Shown here: positions 16,722-24,373 of the stretch, piece by piece | Layout of the letters: each line of letters starts with the position of its first letter | Position numbering within the stretch: position 1 is the first letter of the stretch | DNA from: an uncultured Spirochaetales bacterium | Lineage (GTDB): Bacteria; Spirochaetota; Spirochaetia; Sphaerochaetales; Sphaerochaetaceae | Assembly: GCA_949297785.1 (NCBI GenBank) | Contig: CASFTW010000001.1 | Location: forward strand, 237,853-301,852 | Length of the DNA: 64,000 nucleotides | Direction of reading: 5' to 3' | Program-made: the position numbers and the translations under genes | Notes under the pieces: generated by a model | Told to the model about the DNA's origin: nothing | The model's input: the letters and a program-made list of their open reading frames with translations, nothing else | Database searches by the model: none

Positions 16722-17957
16722 TTATTCCCAGAAAATGTTAGCCCTGATTGTGAAGGCATCAACATCCTTGTCACCGAGAGTCTCTCCGAATTCATTCCAG
16801 TAATAGGAAGCTTCGAGATGGATGACCTTGAAGAGATTGACACCGAGACCGAGTGACACATAACCGCCGTTGAGACCTCCACGGACTTCAAGAACCTTGA
16901 AGAGCTTGATCTCGGCACCCATCTTGAGTCTTGCGAGGAATGAGTTGAGAGAGAAATCATCAAACAGGCCGATAAGATCGACAAAGTCAATTGCGACTGT
17001 CGGATCTGCAAGCCACTCCCATCCGCCGAGATCAGGAGCCCAGCCGAAACCGAGTGCAAGATTCATGTCGGACTTTGCCGTGAACTCATCAGCACCGATC
17101 GCACTGAATATCTCACCCGTCGGGTCATCTTGGATATCATTGAAAGTCGTTTTCTTATAGTTATAACCGCCATTGATCAGCTGGATATTGGATGCGACGG
17201 CAGAAAGAGTAAAGCCGTACGGGAAGTTTGCATTAAAGCCGATTGAAAGCGGCATTGCCCAGCCCAGCGCAGTTACATATCCATTGAGGACATCCTCAAA
17301 ATCGCGGTCTCCTGTCATTGCATCGCTGAATGTCTCAAAACTTACAGCCTGTGTGAATGCCCTTAGGTTGAGTCCCAGAGAAACACCTACATCGAAACTG
17401 ATTGGCTCATCTCTGAGGAATCTCAAGCCTAAACCTGTTGTGAAGGCAACATCAATCTGAGGGATGATATTCAGATATTCAAAACCACCCACTGAGTTGT
17501 AAAGATTGAGATTTACCTGAGTATCAACAGCAAAAGCAAAGCGCCCGGCCTTGAAACCGATACCTGCATCAACTTTCGCCAGGTTGTTCCTGCCGTAATC
17601 GAGCAGATCGGAATTGATCATATCTCCGACGCTGTCAAGAACGGATTCTGGATCCTCAATAAGCGAATCAATAAGCCCCATGTCATTATAATCTTTTATA
17701 TTATAAAGAGTAAAAGCAACATTAGGAATATTGAACACAAGTCCCTTTGCGCCCAATGATGCAGGGTTCATATAAAGAGCATCGGCATTGTTCTGGACGG
17801 CAATACCGGCACCGCCCATGGCCATGACTCTTGCACTTGTCTTTTTGAACGGAGCACTGAGCACATATCCGTATTCTTCATTTGTCCAGCTGAACTCAGC
17901 AAAAACCGTGGAACATGACAGCACTGCAATTAACATTATCAATAAAAACTTTTTCAT
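16722..17957 (-). CDS. UPF0164/FadL-like outer-membrane beta-barrel protein
   Basis: A 411-residue exported protein with an n-region MKKF, a hydrophobic core and a cleavage site near VFA. It has the FadL/PorV-type plug motif (ARVMAMGGAGIAVQNNADALYMNPASL) followed by alternating beta strands and an aromatic terminal strand. UPF0164 proteins are expanded in spirochaetes and are thought to be outer-membrane fatty-acid or hydrophobic-compound channels; the substrate is unknown. The ATG at 17957 has GGAGG eight bases upstream. It lies 15 bases after the lipoprotein gene, so the two are co-transcribed. Confidence 0.85.
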   Translation of the reverse strand: MKKFLLIMLIAVLSCSTVFAEFSWTNEEYGYVLSAPFKKTSARVMAMGGAGIAVQNNADALYMNPASLGAKGLVFNIPNVAFTLYNIKDYNDMGLIDSLIEDPESVLDSVGDMINSDLLDYGRNNLAKVDAGIGFKAGRFAFAVDTQVNLNLYNSVGGFEYLNIIPQIDVAFTTGLGLRFLRDEPISFDVGVSLGLNLRAFTQAVSFETFSDAMTGDRDFEDVLNGYVTALGWAMPLSIGFNANFPYGFTLSAVASNIQLINGGYNYKKTTFNDIQDDPTGEIFSAIGADEFTAKSDMNLALGFGWAPDLGGWEWLADPTVAIDFVDLIGLFDDFSLNSFLARLKMGAEIKLFKVLEVRGGLNGGYVSLGLGVNLFKVIHLEASYYWNEFGETLGDKDVDAFTIRANIFWE

Positions 17958-17972
17958 CTCATCCCCCTCCAA

Positions 17973-18863
17973 TCAGTTTGTACCTTCTTCAGATCCGGTG
18001 GCACTGTCAATGAAAGACTGAATGATGTCGCTCAGGCTTCCGATATCAATTGTGTTTACGCCGCCTTCCTTGAGTTTCAGGGATGTCTTTGAGATAAGTC
18101 TCAGATCATCTGCAGCTCCGACAAACATGTCAAAATCGACTTCGCCGCCTTCTTCACTGGGCATTTCCGTAATAATGCTTGAAACTGTTGTGATGACATT
18201 TGTGACAAGCTGGATCTGAAGCAGATCTCCGTTGTTGATCACTGCATCAGCTGCTGCTTTCTCGGCAAGCTGCTTATTAAGATTATTAAGAGTATCATGT
18301 AGTTCTTCAGGAATGTCGGCATCTCCTTCCATGTTCGTCATCACCTGATCAAGAAGATTCTGTGTAATTGCAATTGTATTCCTTGTTGCTTCTGCACTTT
18401 CACCTGTCAAAGTATTTTTCATTGAATCTGCCAGGGCTTTCACATCTCCTGCAATTGCCTGGTTGACAGTCTTTTCAAATTCAAGCTTTGCATCACCGAT
18501 AAGCGGAGTGACAATACCATTCTCTTGGATGCTAGTGCGAATTTCTTCACTATCTAATTCAATTATTAGTTTAAAATCGCTATTTTCACTATCAAATGCT
18601 TTTGCTAATTCACTAAATCCAGAAACCTTGGATAAATCCAAACCCTCTTCTGTTACTGCACCTTCATTGAGCTCTTTTTTTGTTGTTTCATTCGCAACAG
18701 TGTTCTGAAGTATACCGGAAAGATTTTCAGCAGCCTCGCTGCTACCATTCTGACCGAACTTGTTACCCTGTGTTGCATCCAGTATGCCGTCAAGCGAGCA
18801 TGATGCAAAAGAAAACAACAGCATAACTGAGAGAACCAATACCCCGATGAGTTTTCTTCTCAT
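17973..18863 (-). CDS. Lipoprotein of unknown function
   Basis: A 296-residue protein with a type II signal peptide: MRRK, a hydrophobic core, and lipobox FASC with the lipid cysteine at about residue 22. The remainder is helix-rich with no known domain. The ATG at 18863 has AAGGGG upstream. A patch at about 18535-18660 is strongly AT-rich (14 of 60 bases G or C in 18541-18600), unlike the rest of the gene and window. It precedes the UPF0164 barrel by 15 bases, and a role as a partner of that outer-membrane protein is an inference from position. Confidence 0.8.
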   Translation of the reverse strand: MRRKLIGVLVLSVMLLFSFASCSLDGILDATQGNKFGQNGSSEAAENLSGILQNTVANETTKKELNEGAVTEEGLDLSKVSGFSELAKAFDSENSDFKLIIELDSEEIRTSIQENGIVTPLIGDAKLEFEKTVNQAIAGDVKALADSMKNTLTGESAEATRNTIAITQNLLDQVMTNMEGDADIPEELHDTLNNLNKQLAEKAAADAVINNGDLLQIQLVTNVITTVSSIITEMPSEEGGEVDFDMFVGAADDLRLISKTSLKLKEGGVNTIDIGSLSDIIQSFIDSATGSEEGTN

Positions 18864-18946
18864 ATCATTTCCCCTTTAAAAATGTTTATTCAGCGTCCGG
18901 CAATGAATACTTTCACTGTCAGACAAATTCAATAAGACCGTTTCCA

Positions 18947-18976
18947 ATTATATACAGTATTAAAGAACAAATGCAA
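18947..18976 (-). promoter_or_regulatory. Promoter of the lipoprotein operon
   Basis: Minus strand TTGCAT (18976-18971), 18 bases, TATAAT (18952-18947). The perfect -10 box lies about 75 bases upstream of the first codon. Confidence 0.6.
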
Positions 18977-18989
18977 AACATAATTCATG

Positions 18990-19015
18990 AAAAAAAAACA
19001 TTCTTTTCAAATGTT
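18990..19015 (-). terminator. Terminator of the HTH gene
   Basis: Minus strand stem AACATT / AATGTT with a 7-base loop and a run of T. The stop codon of the regulator lies in the hairpin. Confidence 0.75.
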
Positions 19016-19270
19016 CGGTGAGTTTTCAGCACTTTTTTCATTGTAAAGATCGTCAAGCGTTCTGATTTCACTGTCGAATTCAGAGAAATCGTACATATCC
19101 TCCATCTTGAAATTGAGAACCTTTGACAGCTTGTATGCAAGCTCAAGGGACGGAGAGAATATTTCCTTCTCAATTGAATAGATTGTCTGGCGGGAAACTC
19201 CGCAGCAGTATGCAAGTTCGCTCTGACTCATGCGTCTTTTGATTCTCAACGCTTTCACAAGGTTTTTCAT
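19007..19270 (-). CDS. Small XRE-family HTH regulator
   Basis: An 87-residue single-domain helix-turn-helix protein. The first 60 residues carry the XRE fold: LRIKRRMSQSELAYCCGVSRQTIYSIE, then SPSLELAYKLSKVLNF. This resembles the YozG/SinR-like small regulators. The C-terminal acidic tail may be a dimer or partner surface. The ATG at 19270 has no Shine-Dalgarno. A TTGACA at 19305-19300 puts a -10-like AAACAT right upstream, so the mRNA may be leaderless. No target is visible nearby except its own promoter. Confidence 0.85.
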   Translation of the reverse strand: MKNLVKALRIKRRMSQSELAYCCGVSRQTIYSIEKEIFSPSLELAYKLSKVLNFKMEDMYDFSEFDSEIRTLDDLYNEKSAENSPNI

Positions 19271-19276
19271 AGCACT

Positions 19277-19305
19277 ATGTTTGAACAGGATTTGGGAATT
19301 GTCAA
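19277..19305 (-). promoter_or_regulatory. Possible leaderless promoter of the HTH gene
   Basis: Minus strand TTGACA (19305-19300), 17 bases, AAACAT (19282-19277). The predicted start falls on the ATG at 19270. The -35 is perfect but the -10 is poor. Confidence 0.4.
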
Positions 19306-19327
19306 GTTTTATTTAACGCATACAAGA

Positions 19328-19355
19328 GCAGAGGGCGGAAAGCCCCGCCCTCTGC
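19328..19355 (-). terminator. Strong hairpin after ppdK without a T run
   Basis: Eleven-pair stem GCAGAGGGCGG / CCGCCCTCTGC with a 6-base loop, followed on the minus strand by TCTTGTATG. The lack of a T run makes intrinsic termination doubtful; it may stop or protect the 3' end. Confidence 0.5.
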
Positions 19356-19377
19356 AGACTATTGCATTTGTGAGAAA

Positions 19378-22086
19378 TTATTTCTTCCCGACTTCGATTG
19401 CAGCCTGTGCGGCGGCAAGACGGGCAATAGGAACTCTGAACGGAGAACAGGAAACATAGTTGAGTCCCACCTCCTGACAGAACTTGATGGTCTTCGGATC
19501 TCCTCCATGCTCACCGCAGATCCCCAACTTGATGTCAGGGCGTACGGAGCGGCCGAGATCGGCAGCCATCTTCACAAGCTTGCCGACACCACCGGCATCG
19601 ATTGTGGCAAACGGATCATATTCATAGAACTGCTTGTCAGGATCGTTCACGTAGTGTGACAGGAAGCTTGCGGCATCATCACGGGAGAAACCGCATGTCA
19701 TCTGAGTAAGGTCGTTCGTGCCGAAGCTGAAGAACTCGGCTTCCTTTGCAATCTCGTCAGCCGTGATCGCAGCACGAGGAACCTCAATCATCGTACCGAT
19801 CTTGTAATTGACTTTGAGACCCTGCTCGTCAAACACCTCGTCAATGACTTTGACGGCTCTTTCCTTGCAGTAGACAAATTCCTTGTAGATGCCTACGAGA
19901 GGAATCATGATTTCAGGATGCACATCGTAGCCTTCCCTCTTTGCCTGGATTGCAGCTTCGATGATAGCCCTTACCTGCATCTCGAGGATTTCAGGATAGA
20001 CAACGGCAAGGCGGCAGCCTCTGAAACCGAGCATCGGGTTGAATTCATGATGCTTTGCAATCTTCTGTGAAAGCTCTTCAACGCTTATGCCGAGCTGTAG
20101 AGCGGTCTCATGACGGGTTGTGCTGTCATTCGGCAGGAATTCGTGAAGAGGCGGATCCAGAAGCCTGATCGTGACAGGAAGGCCGTTGAGGGTCTTGAAG
20201 ATTTCATAGAAGTCGCTTCTCTGCATGGGCAGAAGCTCTGCAAGGGCCTGCTGTCTTGCACCGAGAGTATCGGCAAGGATCATCTTCCTCATTGAAAGGA
20301 TTCTGTTGCCGCCGAAGAACATATGCTCTGTTCTGCACAGGCCGATGCCTTCCGCGCCGAGCAGCGTTGCATAGTGAGCATCTTTCGGTGTATCGGCATT
20401 GGTGCGCACGCCCATGGTCTTGATCTCGTTGACATAACCCATGAACTTCTTGTAGTTCTGGAAGAGCCTGCTTTCGCTTTCCCTCATTGTTCCGTCAAGA
20501 ACCTGCATGATCTCACTCGGTTTTACGGCGATCTTCTGTGTATATACAGCGCCTGTGAAACCGTCGATTGCCATGTAATCGCCTTCCTTGAGCTTCACGC
20601 CGTTGACTTCAAGAGTCTTCTGGACTTCATTCACATGGATTTCACCGCAGCCGGAAACACATGGACATCCCATACCGCGGGCAACAACCGCAGCATGGCT
20701 TGTCATACCGCCGCGGCAGGTGATGACACCGCGGCTGACAGCCATTCCGCCGATATCCTCAGGGCTTGTCTCTTCCCTGACGAGAATGACATCCTTGCCT
20801 TCGGCACTTGCCTCCTCCGCAGCCTTTGCGGTGAAGTAGATCTGGCCGCATGCACCGCCCGGGCTGGCAGCAAGACCGGTTGTGGCAACCTTGATGCTGA
20901 GATCCCTGATCACCTTGTTGTCAAGGATGGGAGCGAAGAGCTTGTTGAATTCCTGGGCCGGAACACGGCTGACTGCGGTCTGTTTGTCAATGAGACCTTC
21001 CTCAACCATTTCAACCTGGCTTCTGATCCATGAGAAGATGGTTCTCTTGCCGTTTCTGGTCTGCAGCATGTAGAGCTTGCCTTCCTGGATCGTGAATTCG
21101 ATATCCTGCATGTCATGGTAATGTTTCTCAAGAGTGTCACGTATACCGCACAGCTGCTCATAGACCTCAGGATTGACCTTGGCAAGTGTGTCTATTTTCT
21201 GTGGCGTACGGATGCCGGCAACGACATCTTCGCCCTGAGCATTCATCAGGTACTCGCCGAAGAACTTGTTCTCGCCGCTTGCCGGATCACGGGTGAAGGC
21301 AACACCGGTACCGCTGGTATCGCCCATATTGCCGAAGACCATTGTCTGCACATTGACTGCAGTGCCGAGAAGACCGCGGATATCATTCATGAGACGGTAT
21401 TTGATCGCCCTCTCGTTGTTCCATGAATTGAAGACGGCGTCAATCGTCTTGAAAAGCTGGTATTCCGGATCAGTCGGGAATTCCTCATCCGTGAATTTCT
21501 TGTAAACGATCTTGTATCTCTTGATGACTTCCTTGAGATTCTCGACATCAAGCTCTGTATCGAACACCTTGCCGTTCTCATCCTTGACTGACTGGAGAAC
21601 TCTTTCGAATTCAGAATGAGGCACACCCATTACGACATCGCCGAACATCTGGATGAAGCGGCGGTAGCTGTCCCAGGCGAAACGTTCATTGCCTGTCTTC
21701 TTTATGAGAGCCTGAAGTGAATCGGGATTGAGGCCGAGGTTGAGAACTGTATCCATCATGCCGGGCATTGACTGAGCGGCACCGGAACGTACGGAAACGA
21801 GAAGAGGATTCTCCTTGTCACCGAGCTTTGCACCCATGAGCTTCTCAAGCTTTGTAAGGTTTGCAAGGACCTCATCGCGCAGTCCTTCAGGGTATGCTCC
21901 CTTATGTGAATCGAAATAGGCACATGCCTCCGTCGTGATGGTGAATCCCGGCGGGACCGGAAGTCCGATGCTTGTCATGTCGGCAAGATTCGCACCCTTG
22001 CCTCCAAGCAGGCTTTTCATGTCAGCCCTGCCTTCGGTAACACCGGCACCGAAAAAATAGACATACTTCTTTTTTTCTTTTTTCAT
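19378..22086 (-). CDS. ppdK: Pyruvate phosphate dikinase
   Basis: A 902-residue PPDK, interconverting pyruvate + ATP + phosphate and PEP + AMP + diphosphate. It has the N-terminal ATP-grasp domain (KYVYFFGAGVTEGRADMKSLLGGKGANLA), the central phosphohistidine domain with CRGGMTSHAAVVARG around the catalytic histidine, and the PEP/pyruvate barrel ending in LGICGEHGGDP. This enzyme is the usual pyruvate/PEP route in fermentative spirochaetes. The ATG at 22086 has no nearby Shine-Dalgarno; instead AAGGAGGAG lies 35 bases upstream and an 8-bp hairpin sits between. Promoter TTGACT-N16-TAGAAT at 22195-22222. It has a monocistronic look. Confidence 0.96.
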   Translation of the reverse strand: MKKEKKKYVYFFGAGVTEGRADMKSLLGGKGANLADMTSIGLPVPPGFTITTEACAYFDSHKGAYPEGLRDEVLANLTKLEKLMGAKLGDKENPLLVSVRSGAAQSMPGMMDTVLNLGLNPDSLQALIKKTGNERFAWDSYRRFIQMFGDVVMGVPHSEFERVLQSVKDENGKVFDTELDVENLKEVIKRYKIVYKKFTDEEFPTDPEYQLFKTIDAVFNSWNNERAIKYRLMNDIRGLLGTAVNVQTMVFGNMGDTSGTGVAFTRDPASGENKFFGEYLMNAQGEDVVAGIRTPQKIDTLAKVNPEVYEQLCGIRDTLEKHYHDMQDIEFTIQEGKLYMLQTRNGKRTIFSWIRSQVEMVEEGLIDKQTAVSRVPAQEFNKLFAPILDNKVIRDLSIKVATTGLAASPGGACGQIYFTAKAAEEASAEGKDVILVREETSPEDIGGMAVSRGVITCRGGMTSHAAVVARGMGCPCVSGCGEIHVNEVQKTLEVNGVKLKEGDYMAIDGFTGAVYTQKIAVKPSEIMQVLDGTMRESESRLFQNYKKFMGYVNEIKTMGVRTNADTPKDAHYATLLGAEGIGLCRTEHMFFGGNRILSMRKMILADTLGARQQALAELLPMQRSDFYEIFKTLNGLPVTIRLLDPPLHEFLPNDSTTRHETALQLGISVEELSQKIAKHHEFNPMLGFRGCRLAVVYPEILEMQVRAIIEAAIQAKREGYDVHPEIMIPLVGIYKEFVYCKERAVKVIDEVFDEQGLKVNYKIGTMIEVPRAAITADEIAKEAEFFSFGTNDLTQMTCGFSRDDAASFLSHYVNDPDKQFYEYDPFATIDAGGVGKLVKMAADLGRSVRPDIKLGICGEHGGDPKTIKFCQEVGLNYVSCSPFRVPIARLAAAQAAIEVGKK

Positions 22087-22096
22087 CTGCTTTGCT

Positions 22097-22128
22097 AAGT
22101 ACAGGAAGAACTGTACTTTCTCCTCCTT
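22097..22128 (-). promoter_or_regulatory. Shine-Dalgarno followed by hairpin before the ppdK start
   Basis: On the minus strand: AAGGAGGAG (22128-22120), then stem AAGTACAG (22118-22111) / CTGTACTT (22104-22097) with the loop TTCTTC, then 10 bases, then ATG. Unfolded spacing from GGAGG to ATG is 35 bases; with the stem folded it is about 13. This could bring the two together or regulate translation. The hairpin is perfect over 8 pairs. Confidence 0.6.
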
Positions 22129-22194
22129 CAAAGTATTTGAGAAACGATGTCCTGCCCGAAGGCATCCATCAGCTGATTAACATGTAACTATTAA

Positions 22195-22222
22195 ATTCTA
22201 TCAAATATTACTGCTTAGTCAA
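22195..22222 (-). promoter_or_regulatory. Promoter of ppdK
   Basis: Minus strand TTGACT (22222-22217), 16 bases, TAGAAT (22200-22195). The leader is about 100 bases and contains a TGCC-TTCG-GGCA hairpin before the ribosome site. The rest of 22223-22342 shows no gene. Confidence 0.6.
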
Positions 22223-22342
22223 TTGTTTAGCAGTTAAGAAATTAGAAGAAAGGAAAAATTAATTTTCACGTGGCGGGGAAAATATTTTGTTTATCGTGAA
22301 GCAATTAACATCCCAGATTTCACCAGGCGGAATAATGTTTCA

Positions 22343-22388
22343 TAAAAAAAGAAAAAGAAACCGCATGGAAAAATGAATTCCCATGCGG
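22343..22388 (-). terminator. Terminator of the sigma factor gene
   Basis: Minus strand stem CCGCATGG / CCATGCGG with a loop, followed by TTTCTTTTTCTTTTTTT. Confidence 0.88.
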
Positions 22389-22423
22389 ACATCTTTAGGA
22401 GGTTGAATATATCCTGCCTGTCA

Positions 22424-23299
22424 TCAGGCTGTATAGGCTTCAAGTATCCTTGCCCTGGAAGGCTGCTTGAGTCTTTCAAGGGCTCTCTTCTCGATCTGGC
22501 GGATCCTTTCCTTTGTGAGGTTGAAGATCTCACCGATCTCCTTGAGGCTCATTGGAGCATTGTTGTTGAGACCGAAGCGGAGTGTTATGATTTCCCTCTC
22601 TTTGTCGGAAAGAGTTGAAAGCACTGTGTTTATGTCTTCCTTGAGACACTTCTGCATCGCAAGTTCCTCAGGACCGAATCCCTCGTCCTCGATGAAATCA
22701 CCCAGCTTGCTGGTTGTCGACTCACCTCCGGCTGTCACCGGACTGTCAAATGACACAGTATCGCGGGAAATCGAGAGAAGTTCGTTCACGAGCTCCGGCT
22801 CAAGTCCTGCTTCCTGTGCGATTTCCTCGATGGAAACATCAGCAGAACCGGATGTGTGCATGAGGTTCTTCTGGGCTTTCTGGATCTGGAACAGTTCGTT
22901 TGCCCTGTTGAGAGGAAGGCGCACGGCCCTGCTCTTCTCGCAGATGGCCTTCATTATGGACTGTCTGATCCACCATACTGCATAGGAGATGAAATGATAT
23001 CCCTTGTCAGGTTCGAACTTGTCAAGCGCAATCAGAAGACCGATGTTGCCTTCATCGATGAGATCTTCAAGAGGAAGGCCCTGTCCCTGGAACTTCTTTG
23101 CAACAGCCACGACAAAGCGGAGGTTTGCATTTATAAGTCTCTCACGGGCTTTTTCATCGCCTTTCTGTGCTCTGAGTGCCAGCTGGTACTCCTCATCATG
23201 ATCAAGGAGAGGAACCCTGTTGATTTCTTTTAAATATATTGAAAGGACATCCTTTTCATCCTGAACTGAAGATGTATCATTAAGCATTCTTTTTGACAT
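22424..23299 (-). CDS. Alternative (group 2, RpoS/RpoD-type) sigma factor
   Basis: A 291-residue sigma-70 family protein with regions 1.2, 2, 3 and 4 but no long region 1.1, so a group 2 factor rather than the housekeeping RpoD. Visible: the 1.2/2.1 segment DVLSIYLKEINRVPLL, NLRFVVAVAKKF, the core -10 recognition DEGNIGLLIALDKFEPDKGYHFISYAVWWIRQ with the region 2.3-2.4 pattern, RAVRLP (region 3.0), and the region 4.2 HTH MSLKEIGEIFNLTKERIRQIE. The ATG at 23299 has AAGGAG nine bases upstream. A sigma-54 promoter precedes it. Size and that promoter suggest a role like Borrelia RpoS, but orthology is not proven. Confidence 0.85.
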   Translation of the reverse strand: MSKRMLNDTSSVQDEKDVLSIYLKEINRVPLLDHDEEYQLALRAQKGDEKARERLINANLRFVVAVAKKFQGQGLPLEDLIDEGNIGLLIALDKFEPDKGYHFISYAVWWIRQSIMKAICEKSRAVRLPLNRANELFQIQKAQKNLMHTSGSADVSIEEIAQEAGLEPELVNELLSISRDTVSFDSPVTAGGESTTSKLGDFIEDEGFGPEELAMQKCLKEDINTVLSTLSDKEREIITLRFGLNNNAPMSLKEIGEIFNLTKERIRQIEKRALERLKQPSRARILEAYTA

Positions 23300-23328
23300 T
23301 TTCTTAAGTCTCCTTCTGCATATCAATA

Positions 23329-23345
23329 AGCAAAGAGCATGCCAA
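23329..23345 (-). promoter_or_regulatory. Sigma-54 (-24/-12) promoter of the alternative sigma gene
   Basis: On the minus strand TTGGCATGCTCTTTGCT runs from 23345 to 23329. Against the consensus TGGCACG-N4-TTGCW there is one mismatch, T for C in the sixth place, with the exact GG-N10-GC spacing. The predicted start near 23318 leaves a 19-base leader that holds AAGGAG nine bases before the ATG. No competing sigma-70 promoter was seen in the same stretch. Confidence 0.72.
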
Positions 23346-23431
23346 GATTTGAATAATCCGGATAAGTAATTGTTGTAAAAGAAGTTATTGCTGATTTGAC
23401 AAATGTGTGGAATATGTGAAGTTAGTATCAG

Positions 23432-23480
23432 AATGACACAATGAAAATGTAAAGCGAATTTTATGGGTTAAAATGACACA
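23432..23480 (-). repeat. Paired 9-bp direct repeats, candidate activator sites
   Basis: The minus-strand motif TGTGTCATT occurs at 23480-23472 and 23440-23432, forty bases apart (about four helical turns). They lie about 115-160 bases upstream of the predicted sigma-54 start, which is where NtrC-type activators bind. A third element, ATTTGACAAAT (23394-23404), is a perfect palindrome about 80 bases upstream. Confidence 0.45.
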
Positions 23481-23488
23481 CTATGATA

Positions 23489-23866
23489 TCAGGCAGTGAG
23501 AAATGGAGTCCTTTTTTCCGAGAAATCTATCTCGACCTTCCTTAAAAGATTCCATTCACCTGTTCCCTGAATGTTGAAAGGTGAATAATCAAGGCAGATT
23601 CTCATCTCCTCATATGTCTTCCTTATGAGATTCGAGACCTCATCTCCCTCACTGAGGGAAAGATCGAAATTTCCGCGCGAAAGCAGGAAGACGCGGAACT
23701 GGTAATAGAAGAAAGAAGAGAATTCGATATCAAAGAAATCCTCATCCGTACAGCGGAGATAGAACCCTTTGGCATAAGAAGATACACATGTCTCAATTTC
23801 ATTGGCCTCAGCAGCCTGCCGGCCTTTTTTCAGATAGATAAGACTGTTGAGTTCTCTTATGTTCAT
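23489..23866 (-). CDS. Protein of unknown function
   Basis: A 125-residue soluble protein that I do not recognise. The ATG at 23866 has AGAGGAAG some 8-10 bases upstream; a GTG seven codons earlier is less likely. It begins MNIRELNSLIYLKKGRQAAEANEIETCVSSYAKGFYL, which looks like a helical repeat, and continues with aromatic-rich strands (FFDIEFSSFFYYQFRVFLL). It precedes the sigma factor gene by about 190 bases and is divergent from groES. No membrane segment or signal peptide is seen. Confidence 0.6.
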   Translation of the reverse strand: MNIRELNSLIYLKKGRQAAEANEIETCVSSYAKGFYLRCTDEDFFDIEFSSFFYYQFRVFLLSRGNFDLSLSEGDEVSNLIRKTYEEMRICLDYSPFNIQGTGEWNLLRKVEIDFSEKRTPFLTA

Positions 23867-23893
23867 TTTCTCTCTTCCTCTGATCACACCTTC

Positions 23894-23922
23894 TAGATAA
23901 TAAGAAAAAAATGAAACGGCAA
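23894..23922 (-). promoter_or_regulatory. Possible promoter of the unknown gene at 23489
   Basis: Minus strand TTGCCG (23922-23917), 17 bases, TATCTA (23899-23894). The -10 is weak. Confidence 0.3.
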
Positions 23923-23938
23923 GTGCAAAAAATAAAAT

Positions 23939-24027
23939 TTTTCACACTGTTACAAATTTTCACACTTCACTCCCCTTGCCGATTGATTTCCTCTTGGCTA
24001 TATTATCTAAGGTTGAGAGAGCTCAAC
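23939..24027 (+). promoter_or_regulatory. groES control region: repeats, promoter and palindrome
   Basis: TTTTCACACT occurs twice (23939-23948 and 23957-23966), 18 bases apart. It is followed by the promoter TTGCCG (23976-23981), 17 bases, TATATT (23999-24004). At the predicted start lies the perfect inverted repeat GTTGAG-AGAG-CTCAAC (24012-24027). There is no CIRCE element. The repeats and palindrome could be operators or a 5' stem. Confidence 0.55.
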
Positions 24028-24059
24028 GGACATAATGCCAATAATATAGGAGAGAAAAT

Positions 24060-24323
24060 ATGAAGATCATTCCGCTTAACGACAGAGTTCTTGTCAAGGT
24101 AAGTGAAGCTGAAGAGAAGACAGCCAGCGGTATCTACATTCCGCAGACAAGTCAGGAAAAGACACAGATTGCCGAAGTCATGGCAATCGGCGACAGTGAG
24201 GATATCAAGGTCAAGGTAGGTCAGAAGATCCTTCACGACAAATATGCCGGCACTTCAGTGAAGGCTGACGGTGTTGAATACCTCATTCTCGCTGCAGCCG
24301 ACATCCTTGCAGTCATCGAGTAA
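24060..24323 (+). CDS. groES: Co-chaperonin GroES
   Basis: An 87-residue GroES, the heptameric lid for GroEL. The family start (MKIIPLNDRVLVKVSEAEEKTASGIYIP), the mobile loop at about 17-32 and the C-terminal strand (YLILAAADILAVIE) are all present. The ATG at 24060 has AGGAG seven bases upstream. No groEL follows: the next gene is dinG, convergent, and a terminator lies between, so the chaperonin gene is elsewhere, as in other spirochaetes. Confidence 0.97.
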   Translation: MKIIPLNDRVLVKVSEAEEKTASGIYIPQTSQEKTQIAEVMAIGDSEDIKVKVGQKILHDKYAGTSVKADGVEYLILAAADILAVIE

Positions 24324-24344
24324 GAATTCTGATGTTATGCACTG

Positions 24345-24373
24345 CGCCCTGGTTTTCAGGGCGTTTTCTTTTT
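24345..24373 (+). terminator. Terminator of groES
   Basis: Stem CGCCCTG / CAGGGCG with a GTTTT loop, then TTTTCTTTTT. It overlaps the end of dinG. Confidence 0.88.

Noticed and set aside
18990..19270. HTH gene as a toxin-antitoxin partner
   Set aside because: No small partner gene lies next to it; neighbours are a lipoprotein and ppdK.
22087..22131. TTG start of ppdK at 22131
   Set aside because: The TTG is part of the Shine-Dalgarno region, and the family starts at the ATG at 22086.
23881..24059. CIRCE element before groES
   Set aside because: TTAGCACTC-N9-GAGTGCTAA is not present; only another palindrome is.
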